From a virus: a DNA stretch of 45,857 nucleotides. Position 1 is the stretch's first letter, and each line of letters starts with the position of its first letter. The notes beneath the pieces are model-generated. The model was not told the DNA's origin, searched no databases, and worked only from the letters and a program-made list of their open reading frames with translations. Of the stretch, positions 30,406-39,403 are shown piece after piece. A program made the position numbers and the translations under genes. The stretch lies in IMG/VR virus record IMGVR_UViG_3300025890_000043, positions 1-45,857 of that record; one strand, written 5' to 3'.

Positions 30406-31938
30406 CTATAAGTTTCGGTAGTTGTATAGGCGCTGTTGATAACGAGCACCAGAAACTCTAGCTTTATTGCCAAGTTCGTCAGTAGGATCTCCTATTTGTG
30501 TTTCTTTTGTTGGCGGCATTCCTCTCCATACATTAGCTATTCTTTTCTGGAACTTCTCTGGAGATAAATCTCCTTTAGCTATTTTAGTAAGACCTGCATC
30601 TTCCAGACCTAAAGCAATCATGTCTAGTTGAAACTGTCGAGTAAACACCTGTTGTTTTAATTCCTCTTCCTCCATTCCTAAATATTTTTTAGCCATAGGT
30701 TTAGTAAATTCTTTGTATTTAAATTGACCAGCACCTACAGCATCATTACCATATTTATCTACTATTTCTCCAATAGTCATATTGGTAAGATTTGGATCTT
30801 CTCTATTGCCAGATACGGCATTAAACTTATTATTAATAGCATCCTTTCCAGACTCTGCTTGTAGTATAAGATCAGTCAAAGATGCAATGATCCTTGATTT
30901 AGTAGATTCAATTTCTGGAGATTCTTTTTTTACATTTGCTCTAGCAAGAACATCGGTAGTTGCTGGCTCACCTATAGGACCACCAACAGCATATAAAGAC
31001 TCTATAGCTTCATCAGAACCAATGTAACCTTGTTGCTGTATAGCGGCTTGTCTATCAGTCTCTCTCGATAAAGCATCCATTTGTTCTTGTGTCATATCAG
31101 CTGATGTTGCACCAGTCCCTGCTAAAGCCGCTTCATTTCTAGCATCTTCGTATGCTTCTTGCTCTGGTGTAATAACCTGCTCTTGGCTTAATAAGCCGCC
31201 TTCGCCGCCTGCTGCTAAAGGCATATCAATCCCAGATCCTGAAGGAATTCTGTTCATCTCTGATTGAGCGTCACTCAAAGGAACTTCTGATCCTCTAGCC
31301 CCTTGATTATCATTAGGATTTCCTTTTCCATAATCACCACTCATCATTCTATTAAAAACTTCAGAAGCAATCTGCTTTTCAGTTGCGTTAGGGAATTCTG
31401 AATTAACTTCAGCTATTGTATCAGAAAGTATATCAGATGATCCAGCCAGAGAATTTAAAGTTTTCATAAATTCCATAACATTTTCTGGCTTAAATTTAAA
31501 TACTTCTGTATCAAGAAATTTTACAAAATTACGTACAAACCCTTCATTAGCTTCTTCTTCTTCTTTTCCAGTTGTAGGAGCTTCTAAAGTTTGCCCAGAC
31601 AAAAGAAGGTTTTTCTCTTCTTCACTTAAACCAGCATCTGGTCCTATGCCAAACATTAAATTAGCTAGCTGCTTGTTTGAGTGTCTAAGATTGTTTAGTC
31701 TATTTTGATCTTCTTGAGATACTACGCCAAATTGTCCACCTTTTAATAGTGCAGCAATCTCATCATTATTTTCTTTGTATATAAACTGAAGCTTGTCTTG
31801 CTGAACAGATTGTGTAGCAACATCTAATTCTTTTTGCATGTACTCTTCTTTGAGCTTCATGGCCCCATAAGTTTGAGCAGCTTTACCGCCCTCAATAAGA
31901 CCAGTAGTTAAAGCGCCTAGGATATTAAGCTTCGCCAT
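30406..31938 (-). CDS. Internal virion protein with lysozyme-like C-terminal domain
   Basis: This is a 510-residue protein. The N-terminal part is helical, with small hydrophobic stretches (LNILGALTTGLIEGGKAAQT) and Gln/Glu-rich coils. The C-terminal 170 residues contain ESGKDAINNKFNAVSGNRED, MTIGEIVDKYGNDAVGAGQF and a late ARYQQRLYNY, a pattern like muraminidase domains of the GH104/phage-lysozyme kind (GxxxAxGxxQF). Such a domain in an ejected protein could open peptidoglycan at infection. No separate endolysin was recognised, so a lysis role is possible too. It lies just upstream of the giant polyvalent gene. Catalytic residues cannot be assigned confidently. Confidence 0.8.
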   Translation of the reverse strand: MAKLNILGALTTGLIEGGKAAQTYGAMKLKEEYMQKELDVATQSVQQDKLQFIYKENNDEIAALLKGGQFGVVSQEDQNRLNNLRHSNKQLANLMFGIGPDAGLSEEEKNLLLSGQTLEAPTTGKEEEEANEGFVRNFVKFLDTEVFKFKPENVMEFMKTLNSLAGSSDILSDTIAEVNSEFPNATEKQIASEVFNRMMSGDYGKGNPNDNQGARGSEVPLSDAQSEMNRIPSGSGIDMPLAAGGEGGLLSQEQVITPEQEAYEDARNEAALAGTGATSADMTQEQMDALSRETDRQAAIQQQGYIGSDEAIESLYAVGGPIGEPATTDVLARANVKKESPEIESTKSRIIASLTDLILQAESGKDAINNKFNAVSGNREDPNLTNMTIGEIVDKYGNDAVGAGQFKYKEFTKPMAKKYLGMEEEELKQQVFTRQFQLDMIALGLEDAGLTKIAKGDLSPEKFQKRIANVWRGMPPTKETQIGDPTDELGNKARVSGARYQQRLYNYRNL

Positions 31939-32485
31939 TCATCATCTCCTGTGGCATTGGTATTCCGTTTGCTTGCTGTTGGTCTTCAGCTCCTAGCATT
32001 CCTGTTACCAATCTCATCATTGATTCATTATTTACTTGTGGGTCATTAGAATCCATTGCTGCTGTAATAGCAAAGGTAAGGGCTTCCCCCATAAAAGTCT
32101 GTTCGCTTTTTTCATCTGGCAAATCAACCGCACCTTCATGCATTGCTAGGTCTGTAAGCTCATGAACAATCTCAGCCATCATTTCAATCTCGATATCCCT
32201 TGAAATATCTTTACCTTCTTCTTCTTCTAAAGCCACTTCGTTTGTAACTAGATTTCCAGCTATAGCACCAAGCTCTTTGGGAGCACCGTTAGGCATCTGA
32301 GAAATAATATCTCCAGCACCATCCCCATAAATATAAGAAACAATATTTTCTATCATTCCTTTGGCTTCAGCAACCTCTTCTTCTGGTGCTTGCTCTGCTC
32401 CAAGTTTAGCCATGTCCTGCTCTTCAACACTTCCTTGATTAGACTGGGTAGGTATAGGCATTGGTCTTGCTTGAGGTTTCATCAT
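31925..32485 (-). CDS. Acidic virion-region protein (186 aa)
   Basis: The start overlaps the upstream stop as ATGA. The protein has a Pro/Gln-rich start (MMKPQARPMPIPTQSNQGSV), then acidic helices (EEEVAEAKGMIENIVSYIYG, VALEEEEGKDISRDIEIEMM) and a Met/Gln-rich C-terminus (GIPMPQEMMNGEA). Its place between internal-protein genes suggests a small internal virion component or chaperone for them. No family is recognised. The 3' end overlaps the lysozyme-like gene by 14 bases. Confidence 0.75.
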   Translation of the reverse strand: MMKPQARPMPIPTQSNQGSVEEQDMAKLGAEQAPEEEVAEAKGMIENIVSYIYGDGAGDIISQMPNGAPKELGAIAGNLVTNEVALEEEEGKDISRDIEIEMMAEIVHELTDLAMHEGAVDLPDEKSEQTFMGEALTFAITAAMDSNDPQVNNESMMRLVTGMLGAEDQQQANGIPMPQEMMNGEA

Positions 32486-33222
32486 GCTGCATTCTCCGCT
32501 TGAGATATTAGCCCACCAGATACTGGATGTATTCCAGCTATGCTTGCTGGCTTAGAAGGGGTGTACCCTGCAGTTGTATTAACTCCCTCTAGTTCTCCAA
32601 ATATAGGATTAGTAGCTCCCATAAAAGTTCCCGCAAGAGCTCCCTCTCTAATTGCTTGGTCGATCTTTGCTCCTGCAATATTTAATTCCGCATCTAATGC
32701 GGCATACCTATAGTCCATTAGCTCATCAAACTGGCGCTGATCTTCTGCAAGAATGTCACTGTCATCCTCAAGTAAAGCCCCTAAAGTAGATCCAGCAACA
32801 CTAGCTATTTGACCTAAGCCTATAAGTTGACTTCCTGACAAGTCACCCAACTTACCAAATACATTACTAAGAAATCCAGAATCAGAAGAGTTCGAAAGAA
32901 TATCGCTTGTAAAAGCTTTTGCTCCTGCTTTTTTGGCAATATGAACAGGCACCTCTGATATAGCGGAAGATCCTCCTGTAAAGAACTTGCCAATACTTGA
33001 GCCAACAGTACCAGCAGCTTTTTTTCCAGCACCAAAAAGAGAAGACAAAAATCCTTGGCCTGAAGACGCACCCATTCCACCAATGCCTGCAAACAAAGCG
33101 GCTCCTCCAATAATAGCAGGAACAATCCATCTGCTTTTACTTTTCTTTTTCTTTGTTACAGATAAGCGTGAGGTTCCGTCTGCATTTAATCCAGCCGTCT
33201 TTAGTTTTTCAGTATTGCTCAT
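32482..33222 (-). CDS. Internal virion protein with hydrophobic segment
   Basis: I place the start at the ATG at 33222 because it overlaps the upstream stop as ATGA; a GTG at 33234 would add four residues. A basic stretch (SVTKKKKSKSRW) is followed by a strongly hydrophobic Gly-rich segment (IVPAIIGGAALFAGIGGMGA) and more Gly/Ser/Phe sequence (GFLSSLFGAGKKAAG). Later parts are helical (DQRQFDELMDYRYAALDAEL). This layout is typical of podoviral ejection proteins that cross the cell envelope to form a DNA-delivery channel. Length about 246 residues. Confidence 0.75.
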   Translation of the reverse strand: MSNTEKLKTAGLNADGTSRLSVTKKKKSKSRWIVPAIIGGAALFAGIGGMGASSGQGFLSSLFGAGKKAAGTVGSSIGKFFTGGSSAISEVPVHIAKKAGAKAFTSDILSNSSDSGFLSNVFGKLGDLSGSQLIGLGQIASVAGSTLGALLEDDSDILAEDQRQFDELMDYRYAALDAELNIAGAKIDQAIREGALAGTFMGATNPIFGELEGVNTTAGYTPSKPASIAGIHPVSGGLISQAENAA

Positions 33223-34274
33223 TGCGTCCACCAATCAGGGGTTACTGCAGCCATTCCTAATTCAGCTGATTCTGCACCCATTCCAGGTGTAGTGGTAATG
33301 TTACTACGAGCTTGAAGAACTGCTCTCCAGTTAGCTGACTGCTCTGTTAACTGTCGTAAAGCCATATCCATACTACCTTGTAGCTCTGTTAAAAATGATT
33401 CATAGTAAGCTTTATTCTGAGCTGCTCTAAACTCATTGTTGTATGCTTGGTTCTGCATTCTTTGGTTCATATATGCATTAGCATCTCGCTCAGCAATAGG
33501 CATAGCAACTGAAAGTATAGCGCTCATTACTGCTTCTTCAGCGATTGAGCTATTAACTAAGCCACGCGCAGCCATAGCCTGCATGGTTTTAGTTGTTGCC
33601 GCTTTAAATAGAGGGTTGTTCTTATTAATAAGATTAGTTAACCTCGTTTCTAAAAGCTCTGAGTTAACTCCGTCTGCTACAATCTCATCTAGCATTGGTT
33701 GCTGAAGCTGGCTTTCATCTATTGCAGGTTTTGATGGTGCTCTCTCTGTTCCTGGTTCCATGCTACCTGCTCCACCAACAACTGGCCTAACCGGTGATCT
33801 GGTAGGGCTAGATCCACTACTGCCGCCGCCCCCTGAAGGTGGTGTTGGTTCTGGTTTTGGTTTTGGTGCTGGTTCCTTTTTTTCAGGAAGAGAGCTACCC
33901 ATTGATGGGAATCTGCGAACCTCATCAGCACCCATTCCATACTTAATAGGTGATGCAGAAGGAGATCCAACATAACCAGCACTAAGACCTTTTCCTATGT
34001 GTACATATTTTTCAGCTCCACCTGTGCCTTTGCCGCCACCAGCAGTTAGCAATTTTTCAAACCCAGCTTTCCTTAAAGCATCTTCTTTGGCTCGTAACTC
34101 CTTCTCTCTTGCTAGCTCCATCATATAGTCGGATTCGGGTGCTAGCTTAGGAATTCCATATGACATCTTTTTATTAGGTGATCCTTTTACAGCATCCCTT
34201 CGCCGAAGAAGCTTACGCTCTTCATCTGTTACATATGCTAAGCTTGTCTTGCCACTTTTTACTGGAATTTTCAT
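33219..34274 (-). CDS. Internal or tail-associated virion protein (351 aa)
   Basis: This protein has three parts: a basic N-terminus (MKIPVKSGKTSLAYVTDEER), a central Pro/Gly/Ser-rich disordered stretch (about 130-185), and a C-terminal helical domain with MAARGLVNSSIAEEAVMSAI and NNEFRAAQNKAYYESFLTEL. The motif MxARGLxNSS recurs in structural proteins next to internal virion genes of marine podoviruses, in my memory without a named function. Both junctions are ATGA overlaps, so expression is probably coupled with the tail nozzle protein upstream. Confidence 0.75.
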   Translation of the reverse strand: MKIPVKSGKTSLAYVTDEERKLLRRRDAVKGSPNKKMSYGIPKLAPESDYMMELAREKELRAKEDALRKAGFEKLLTAGGGKGTGGAEKYVHIGKGLSAGYVGSPSASPIKYGMGADEVRRFPSMGSSLPEKKEPAPKPKPEPTPPSGGGGSSGSSPTRSPVRPVVGGAGSMEPGTERAPSKPAIDESQLQQPMLDEIVADGVNSELLETRLTNLINKNNPLFKAATTKTMQAMAARGLVNSSIAEEAVMSAILSVAMPIAERDANAYMNQRMQNQAYNNEFRAAQNKAYYESFLTELQGSMDMALRQLTEQSANWRAVLQARSNITTTPGMGAESAELGMAAVTPDWWTQ

Positions 34275-36214
34275 CGTCTAATGCCTCTAAGAGAATAATT
34301 AACAACCGCCCCTTGAAGGGTTATTGGTTTATCGTAAATGGATTCGTTTTTAATAATAAGTCCCATGTTGGTTCCTATACCGTTTATTTTAATTCTTTCT
34401 GATGCAACAACTGTAACTCCAGTAGCGTCATTAGATATATCAGCTGCTGTCCATTGGTCCGCTGTAACAGGTACAGTGTAGCTTGATGCTGCTGGTGAAG
34501 TACGTGGGTCGTATGTGCCACCATAATCAAAGCTTGGCTGAATAGTAAGTGATGTAGATGTATCAGCATTAACTTCTAGGTTTATATCTCTAAATCTTTT
34601 CTTAGCTTGTGGTGATCCATAGCTATGATAAGAAGTTCTAATAAATGATGGCACTGATTCTCCATCGAAACTAGTACCTGAATCAATCTTTCTTACATAG
34701 CCGTCTTCAAACCCACCGTATACAACTTCAAATCCATTCTCATCTTCAGCAGAGCATACAGAATATAGTTGATGCTTTAAAGTAAACGGCATAATACCTC
34801 TATTCTGTCTATTAATATAGGTCATCGTAACACCTGTTTTATCATTAAAGAATAAACGGTATTGATTCTTTGCTCTAACCTTTACAGAGTTTATAGCTTT
34901 TTCTTTTTGTTGCTGCATGTAAGGATCAATAGCATCAGATGCAACAGCTGCTTGGAAGTCACCAAACGCTTGAACTGTAAATATAGAAGTAAGTCCTCTA
35001 TCATCCAGAAAGAATGTTTGATCCATTTTCTGCAGCGTATAGGGTATAGCTCCGGTTCCTTGATGGAATCTTTTAAGAGCCCAGTCTAGAGATGAGGAAC
35101 CATACAACATAAACGTTTCATTTCTGGTAAAGATAGACATCACATCGTTTACTTCTGTTGAGAATCCTGACACAACATCACCAACAGAAAGCTCAGCAGC
35201 TCCAGTTATTACGCTCCATTTGTTAGGCGCTGCAATACTTGAATGTTGAATAGAGCCGCTCGGAAAAGAATAAAATAAATGTTTTGTGTGAGCTATAACA
35301 TGCTGTGGTTTATCTACAGATGTGCCTGTGTTTATCTTTGTAAACGTAGTACCGTCCCAAGAGAATCCCTTATCAACAGTATTGACACCATACATAGTAA
35401 TGCCAGACGTGGTACCTCTAAAATTATAATTTATAAACTCGTACTTACCATCAGGATTAATTGTTTGCTCGTATACAGTACCGTTAGCTTTTGCTACAGT
35501 AACAGAAGTTGGTTGAGATGCTCCATTAACTTCTGCTCTTTTAACCCCAGAAACTGTAATATCTTCTCCATCAGTCCATGTCCCACTATTGTTTTTTACT
35601 GAAAAATATCCAACAGCTGTGCCTGCGCTAAAAGTTCCAGATGTAATTGTAACGCTTGTTACTTCAGCAGTCTCTCCAGATGTTCCACCAGTAATAGTAT
35701 CTCCAGCACTTATCTCTATTGTTCCTGCGTCAAAAGCAAGAAGAGGCATCTGAAGATCTTCATTATCAACAAATCCTCCAGATATATTAGTAAAAACCAT
35801 TGTTCCTGCAGCGCCTGTTTCCCACAACCCATGATAACTAATGCCCTGAAGGTCTCCGCTTGCTCCGCTAGTTGCGCCAACTAAAGTTGTTGGGGTGCCC
35901 GTGTCTCCAGGAGTAGGCTCACCATTTGTAGTGGTGCCATCAAAATCTAATGCTTCACCAAGGCTAACTTCTGTCCATCCAGAAGAAGATGACTTATACA
36001 TTCCAGCGGTTGCCCCGCCCACCTTATTTCTAAAAGCATATATGTCTCCGTTGTATACCCAAACGCCAAGAACAGATCCTTCTCCAGGAACAATAGTTAT
36101 AAGGTCTCTTTGGTTTTCAATACGCTCTTGCAGCTCTGGCAAAAGGCTTGCATCAGCACTAGCATCTCTTAATACTGGATCGCCATAAACATATGCAGAA
36201 GCGTAGATACCCAT
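34271..36214 (-). CDS. Tail nozzle-like protein, large part (P22 gp10-like)
   Basis: This is a 647-residue, beta-rich protein. Near residue 35 it has RDLITIVPGEGSVLGVWVYN followed by GDIYAFRN, then SGDLQGISYHGLWETGA, and later SIFTRNETFMLYGSSSLDWA, GAIPYTLQKMDQTFFLDDRG and SYGSPQAKKRFRDINLEVNA. This series is that of P22 gp10-like nozzle proteins, a beta-propeller closing the tail. The usual N-terminal segment (GGINLVDPALSISPGEC) is missing here and is found instead in the 177-aa gene two genes upstream. A repeated beta-module (SGTFSAGTAVGYF, SGTWTDGEDITVSG) lies near residues 185-225. Confidence 0.8.
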   Translation of the reverse strand: MGIYASAYVYGDPVLRDASADASLLPELQERIENQRDLITIVPGEGSVLGVWVYNGDIYAFRNKVGGATAGMYKSSSSGWTEVSLGEALDFDGTTTNGEPTPGDTGTPTTLVGATSGASGDLQGISYHGLWETGAAGTMVFTNISGGFVDNEDLQMPLLAFDAGTIEISAGDTITGGTSGETAEVTSVTITSGTFSAGTAVGYFSVKNNSGTWTDGEDITVSGVKRAEVNGASQPTSVTVAKANGTVYEQTINPDGKYEFINYNFRGTTSGITMYGVNTVDKGFSWDGTTFTKINTGTSVDKPQHVIAHTKHLFYSFPSGSIQHSSIAAPNKWSVITGAAELSVGDVVSGFSTEVNDVMSIFTRNETFMLYGSSSLDWALKRFHQGTGAIPYTLQKMDQTFFLDDRGLTSIFTVQAFGDFQAAVASDAIDPYMQQQKEKAINSVKVRAKNQYRLFFNDKTGVTMTYINRQNRGIMPFTLKHQLYSVCSAEDENGFEVVYGGFEDGYVRKIDSGTSFDGESVPSFIRTSYHSYGSPQAKKRFRDINLEVNADTSTSLTIQPSFDYGGTYDPRTSPAASSYTVPVTADQWTAADISNDATGVTVVASERIKINGIGTNMGLIIKNESIYDKPITLQGAVVNYSLRGIRR

Positions 36215-36813
36215 TAGCCAACCCTAACTACATTAAGTTGCCCGTATTGAAATAGCATGTTCTGTGATGATCCTTGGTCATGGCGCAATCGAACAAGAAG
36301 ATCAGAGTGTGTAGTATGCCCAGTAGTATCTATAATGCCTCCAGCAGCAATGGCCGCGGCCTCAGAAGAAGAGCCAAGAAGTCTTTGTACTTTAAAGTTA
36401 CTTTCTACAACCGCGCCACCATCAGCCTGAGTAGCAAGCAACCAAGTCCACAGTACGTTACCCGCAGTTCCTTGCTTGTAAGAGATGTTCATTTGTGCCA
36501 TGAACAATCCTTTTGTGTAGATTCGAATACGATCATTAGCGTAGTCAGCATCTGCTCCATAGGTAGCGCCATCGGTGTCATCAGAGCCGTTAGCGCCTGA
36601 ACCTCCTCCTGCCCAATCAAGAGTGACTGTAGTTCCATTCGCCACTGCCTGTGCCGCAGGAGTTCCGTCTGCCGCATTGTTGTTTATATTTGCATATGAA
36701 CCCATTGCAGAGACAACATAGTCTCTCATGTCTTGCGCTGAAATAGAGCCAACAGTATTATCTGGAAAACTAGTTCCAAGTAAGTATGCTCTAGTACGTC
36801 TAGTATCTGCCAT
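36214..36813 (-). CDS. Beta-rich virion protein inserted between the nozzle parts (199 aa)
   Basis: The start and stop form TAATG overlaps with both neighbours. The N-terminus (MADTRRTRAYLLGTSFPDNT, then ISAQDMRDYVVSAMGS) recurs as a short leader in small structural genes of marine phages. The rest is beta-rich and Gly/Asp/Asn-containing (VTLDWAGGGSGANGSDDTDG) and looks like a jelly-roll or fibre-head domain. It may be an attachment or decoration protein bound to the tail. Its location separates what looks like one nozzle gene into two. Confidence 0.75.
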   Translation of the reverse strand: MADTRRTRAYLLGTSFPDNTVGSISAQDMRDYVVSAMGSYANINNNAADGTPAAQAVANGTTVTLDWAGGGSGANGSDDTDGATYGADADYANDRIRIYTKGLFMAQMNISYKQGTAGNVLWTWLLATQADGGAVVESNFKVQRLLGSSSEAAAIAAGGIIDTTGHTTHSDLLVRLRHDQGSSQNMLFQYGQLNVVRVG

Positions 36814-37346
36814 TATCTATACTCCATATTAAATGCGCTACCGTATGCGCTATCTGCGTTAAAAATATTAATTGTTTCGCCTATTTGAAATTGACCACTT
36901 ACAACTGAATAGTAAATATAACCTTGTGCATTATCATTTGAAAATGATCCACCGTTAGAACCGCTCTCAATACCTTCTATTTCTACCTGAAGTATTACTC
37001 CAACAGCCCCAGTAGTTTGACCTTTTATTAAATCACCAGGCGATGGTATGTTTAATAAAAACCCAATGTTATAATCAGATCCAAACTGTTCAAACAAAGA
37101 TTTGCCAATAGTAAATGGCATTCTGTAATAAACAATATTTGATGGAAGAGTTTGACCATCTGCTCTCTCATATCCATCTAACCTTTGGTATCGACCTCTG
37201 ATATCAACCTCAAAGTTATCAGCAGATACACACTCGCCAGGACTTATAGATAAAGCAGGATCAACAAGGTTTATTCCACCAGTAAATGGAAAATACTTTG
37301 ACTGAAGTCCCGAAGGAGCTAAACGCCTATTTCTTAATTTTGTCAT
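36813..37346 (-). CDS. Tail nozzle-like protein, N-terminal part
   Basis: This is a 177-residue protein. It contains FPFTGGINLVDPALSISPGE, SADNFEVDIRGRYQRLDGYE, and a beta-module (GDLIKGQTTGAVGVI, then SGQFQIGETINIF). In related phages these segments are, as far as I remember, the first third of the gp10-like nozzle protein, directly continued by the VPGxGxVxGVWxYN segment that is here in the 647-aa protein. This one ends soon after the beta-module (NMEYR). The start overlaps the adaptor stop as ATGA. A split gene whose products reassemble in the virion is the simplest reading. Confidence 0.75.
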   Translation of the reverse strand: MTKLRNRRLAPSGLQSKYFPFTGGINLVDPALSISPGECVSADNFEVDIRGRYQRLDGYERADGQTLPSNIVYYRMPFTIGKSLFEQFGSDYNIGFLLNIPSPGDLIKGQTTGAVGVILQVEIEGIESGSNGGSFSNDNAQGYIYYSVVSGQFQIGETINIFNADSAYGSAFNMEYR

Positions 37347-38038
37347 TCTGGCCTAACTGTATAATTAAATAAGTCTTGAACTTTAGAAAACCTTCTATTC
37401 TTTTGGCCTGGAAGTTGGTCAGCTTCTAACTTGTCAAGCAAATCTTCAAAAGAAGCTAATGCCCCGCTAAGTATTTCAGGAGCATCTTCATTCTCACCAT
37501 AATATATTTTTGCTCTAGCAATAATCATATTGTGAAATCGTGGAGGAATAGAAGATATATCTGAATCTGCTGCTAATTCTGTAGGAACTCTGTAGTATTC
37601 TGTAGATATAGTTGTAGTAGAATCTGGGGTAGGCCAAACATCTATAACGTTATCAGGCTTAATAGAGAAAACTTCTGGAGTTCCTGAGTCTATTACGCCA
37701 AGCTTGTATTCAAGTCTATATTGCTCCCAATCCATAAAGTCTAACTGTTGATAGTCATCTGTAGCTTTACTAAAGACAATAGAATCTAATTTCCAATTGC
37801 CTAAATCTGCTGGTGAGGTTAGAGTAGACACTCCAATCGAAGGGGCTATATTTGCTTCGCTCCATAGATAATTCCAGTTGAACCATCTACGCTGTATATC
37901 TAGATCTGCGTTTTTAATGTAGCGAACAACAGCAAGCTCTTCTTCTGAAAGATCAGAAGCTGTTACACTTGATGGACCAGTTCCAGGAATACCTATATCT
38001 CTGGACATATCTTGGCATAATTGTAAGTATGTACTCAT
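37343..38038 (-). CDS. Head-tail adaptor (P22 gp4-like)
   Basis: This is a 231-residue protein. It begins MSTYLQLCQDMSRDIGIPGT, continues with VVRYIKNADLDIQRRWFNWN, WKLDSIVFSKATDDYQQLDF and IKPDNVIDVWPTPDSTTTIS, and ends in a helical region with PPRFHNMIIARAKIYYGENE. This pattern is typical of gp4-like adaptor proteins that join the portal to the short tail. It is adjacent to the nozzle genes, as in other podoviruses. ATGA overlaps link it to both neighbours. Confidence 0.85.
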   Translation of the reverse strand: MSTYLQLCQDMSRDIGIPGTGPSSVTASDLSEEELAVVRYIKNADLDIQRRWFNWNYLWSEANIAPSIGVSTLTSPADLGNWKLDSIVFSKATDDYQQLDFMDWEQYRLEYKLGVIDSGTPEVFSIKPDNVIDVWPTPDSTTTISTEYYRVPTELAADSDISSIPPRFHNMIIARAKIYYGENEDAPEILSGALASFEDLLDKLEADQLPGQKNRRFSKVQDLFNYTVRPE

Positions 38039-39141
38039 TTTAAGTTCTTCGCTATATCCATGTAAACTTTACCTACTGGTATTTTAGATGCACATAATGC
38101 ACCACCTGTTTCTTTATCCCTAACACAAGTGTCAAATCCGTGATGCATCTTATGACAAGGATAACACTCTGCTTCAAATGGCTCAAAGGTTGTGGTGTTA
38201 TTCCAGTGCTTGCTTAAATTTTCTTTTGATGAGTGAGACAAGAACAAACTTTTATGCACTCTGCTGTAGTTAGAAACAGAGTTTAATACTCCTGTCTCTG
38301 GCCCTACAATTACATTGCATAGTTTTGCTAAAGCTAGAACATCTCTTATAGGCCACTCACCCGATGTAGTTATTACCCTGCTTTCTTTTTCCCATCCTTG
38401 CTCAAGAAGTTTACATGCATAATCACCTACTGTGATAAATGTAACATCTTTTCGCATATCAAGAAACCTAGCCATTAAAGCATCATTTCCAGGCCAGACT
38501 TTATGAACAGAAGATCCAGATAAAACATTCATAACAAGATGTTTAGTTTTTACTTTCTTCTTCTTCCAATCCCTCATTCTGGATTCTTCTTTTTTTGTTG
38601 GGTAGAATGATGTGTCAAACTCATGCTCTACACCAGCGATGTCATGCATTCTCTCCATGTAATTAACATTACATTCTGCATGAATATCTTCCTTATTCCA
38701 TTTAAACCTTTCATCTCCTGGAATAAGAACTGGTCCTTGTTCTAACTGAACCGTTCTATCTCCAACAACTAATAAGGTTCCCTCTACAGATTCTGAGAAT
38801 TGAATCACCTTGTCAAATAGCCCATCAAAATGCGCCCAGTAATCATCTAGTTTATCTGGGTATATTTGATTAGTTCTTTGTACTAAAAGCTCATCAACGT
38901 AAGGATTAGATCTTAATATATCTTTTCCTGTCTCATTAGTATTAACGCAAACTCTGTATCCCTGCTTTTGTAGTAGTGGCAGAACTGAACTTGTCTGCAG
39001 TATGTCTCCAAAAGCTCCATATCTAATTACACAAACTGTTTTTTCTTTTCTTATTCCACCAAAGTCTTCGGGAGTAAAGTCAGAAATTTCCTTTTCAGGA
39101 ACTTTTATTATTTTCAAGTTGTCCTCTTTTAGAAGCCCCAT
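38035..39141 (-). CDS. GT9 heptosyltransferase-like protein
   Basis: This is a 368-residue protein. VIRYGAFGDILQTSSVLPLL (about residues 38-57) is the N-terminal signature of glycosyltransferase family 9 (LPS heptosyltransferases), and VIVGPETGVLNSVSNYS near the end is the nucleotide-sugar-binding motif. A Cys/His-rich part (ECYPCHKMHHGFDTC) near residue 325 is unlike typical LPS enzymes and may bind a metal. GT9 enzymes transfer heptose or related sugars. Between capsid and tail genes this one may glycosylate virion proteins or alter host lipopolysaccharide. The ATGA overlap ties it to the adaptor gene. Confidence 0.85.
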   Translation of the reverse strand: MGLLKEDNLKIIKVPEKEISDFTPEDFGGIRKEKTVCVIRYGAFGDILQTSSVLPLLQKQGYRVCVNTNETGKDILRSNPYVDELLVQRTNQIYPDKLDDYWAHFDGLFDKVIQFSESVEGTLLVVGDRTVQLEQGPVLIPGDERFKWNKEDIHAECNVNYMERMHDIAGVEHEFDTSFYPTKKEESRMRDWKKKKVKTKHLVMNVLSGSSVHKVWPGNDALMARFLDMRKDVTFITVGDYACKLLEQGWEKESRVITTSGEWPIRDVLALAKLCNVIVGPETGVLNSVSNYSRVHKSLFLSHSSKENLSKHWNNTTTFEPFEAECYPCHKMHHGFDTCVRDKETGGALCASKIPVGKVYMDIAKNLK

Positions 39142-39353
39142 CCTGACACAGTCATTCCAGACCGTACCATTTTGCCATTTACTCTGGCTTCATTGTTAGA
39201 TCGTGGCTGCTCTGCAGCATACTCTTTGCAACGCTCGTCAAATAGCTGATCGCCACTCGTGAATCCTTTTTGCTTGGGCTCGGTAGAACCATAGCTTTCT
39301 TTAGGCGTTTCTTCTTGGTCGCCAATATACGCAGTTATTACATTAATTTTCAT
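39129..39353 (-). CDS. Hypothetical protein (74 aa)
   Basis: The product begins MKINVITAYIGDQEETPKES and is charged and Gly/Ser-rich (GSTEPKQKGFTSGDQLFDER), ending VSGWGF. It overlaps the glycosyltransferase-like gene by 13 bases. It is the first gene after a spacer carrying the conserved hairpin element and a G/C hairpin, so it probably heads a transcriptional sub-unit. No family is recognised. Confidence 0.65.
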   Translation of the reverse strand: MKINVITAYIGDQEETPKESYGSTEPKQKGFTSGDQLFDERCKEYAAEQPRSNNEARVNGKMVRSGMTVSGWGF

Positions 39354-39403
39354 ATGATTACCTTACCCTGTAGGTTGGCTTAGGTTACATCTATATAGGT
39401 CCC

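Noticed and set aside
32820-33130. Hydrophobic Leu/Cys-rich ORFs inside the 246-aa internal protein gene
   Set aside because: Alternative frames of Gly/Phe/Ala codons; the main frame has an ATGA junction with its neighbour and coherent protein features.
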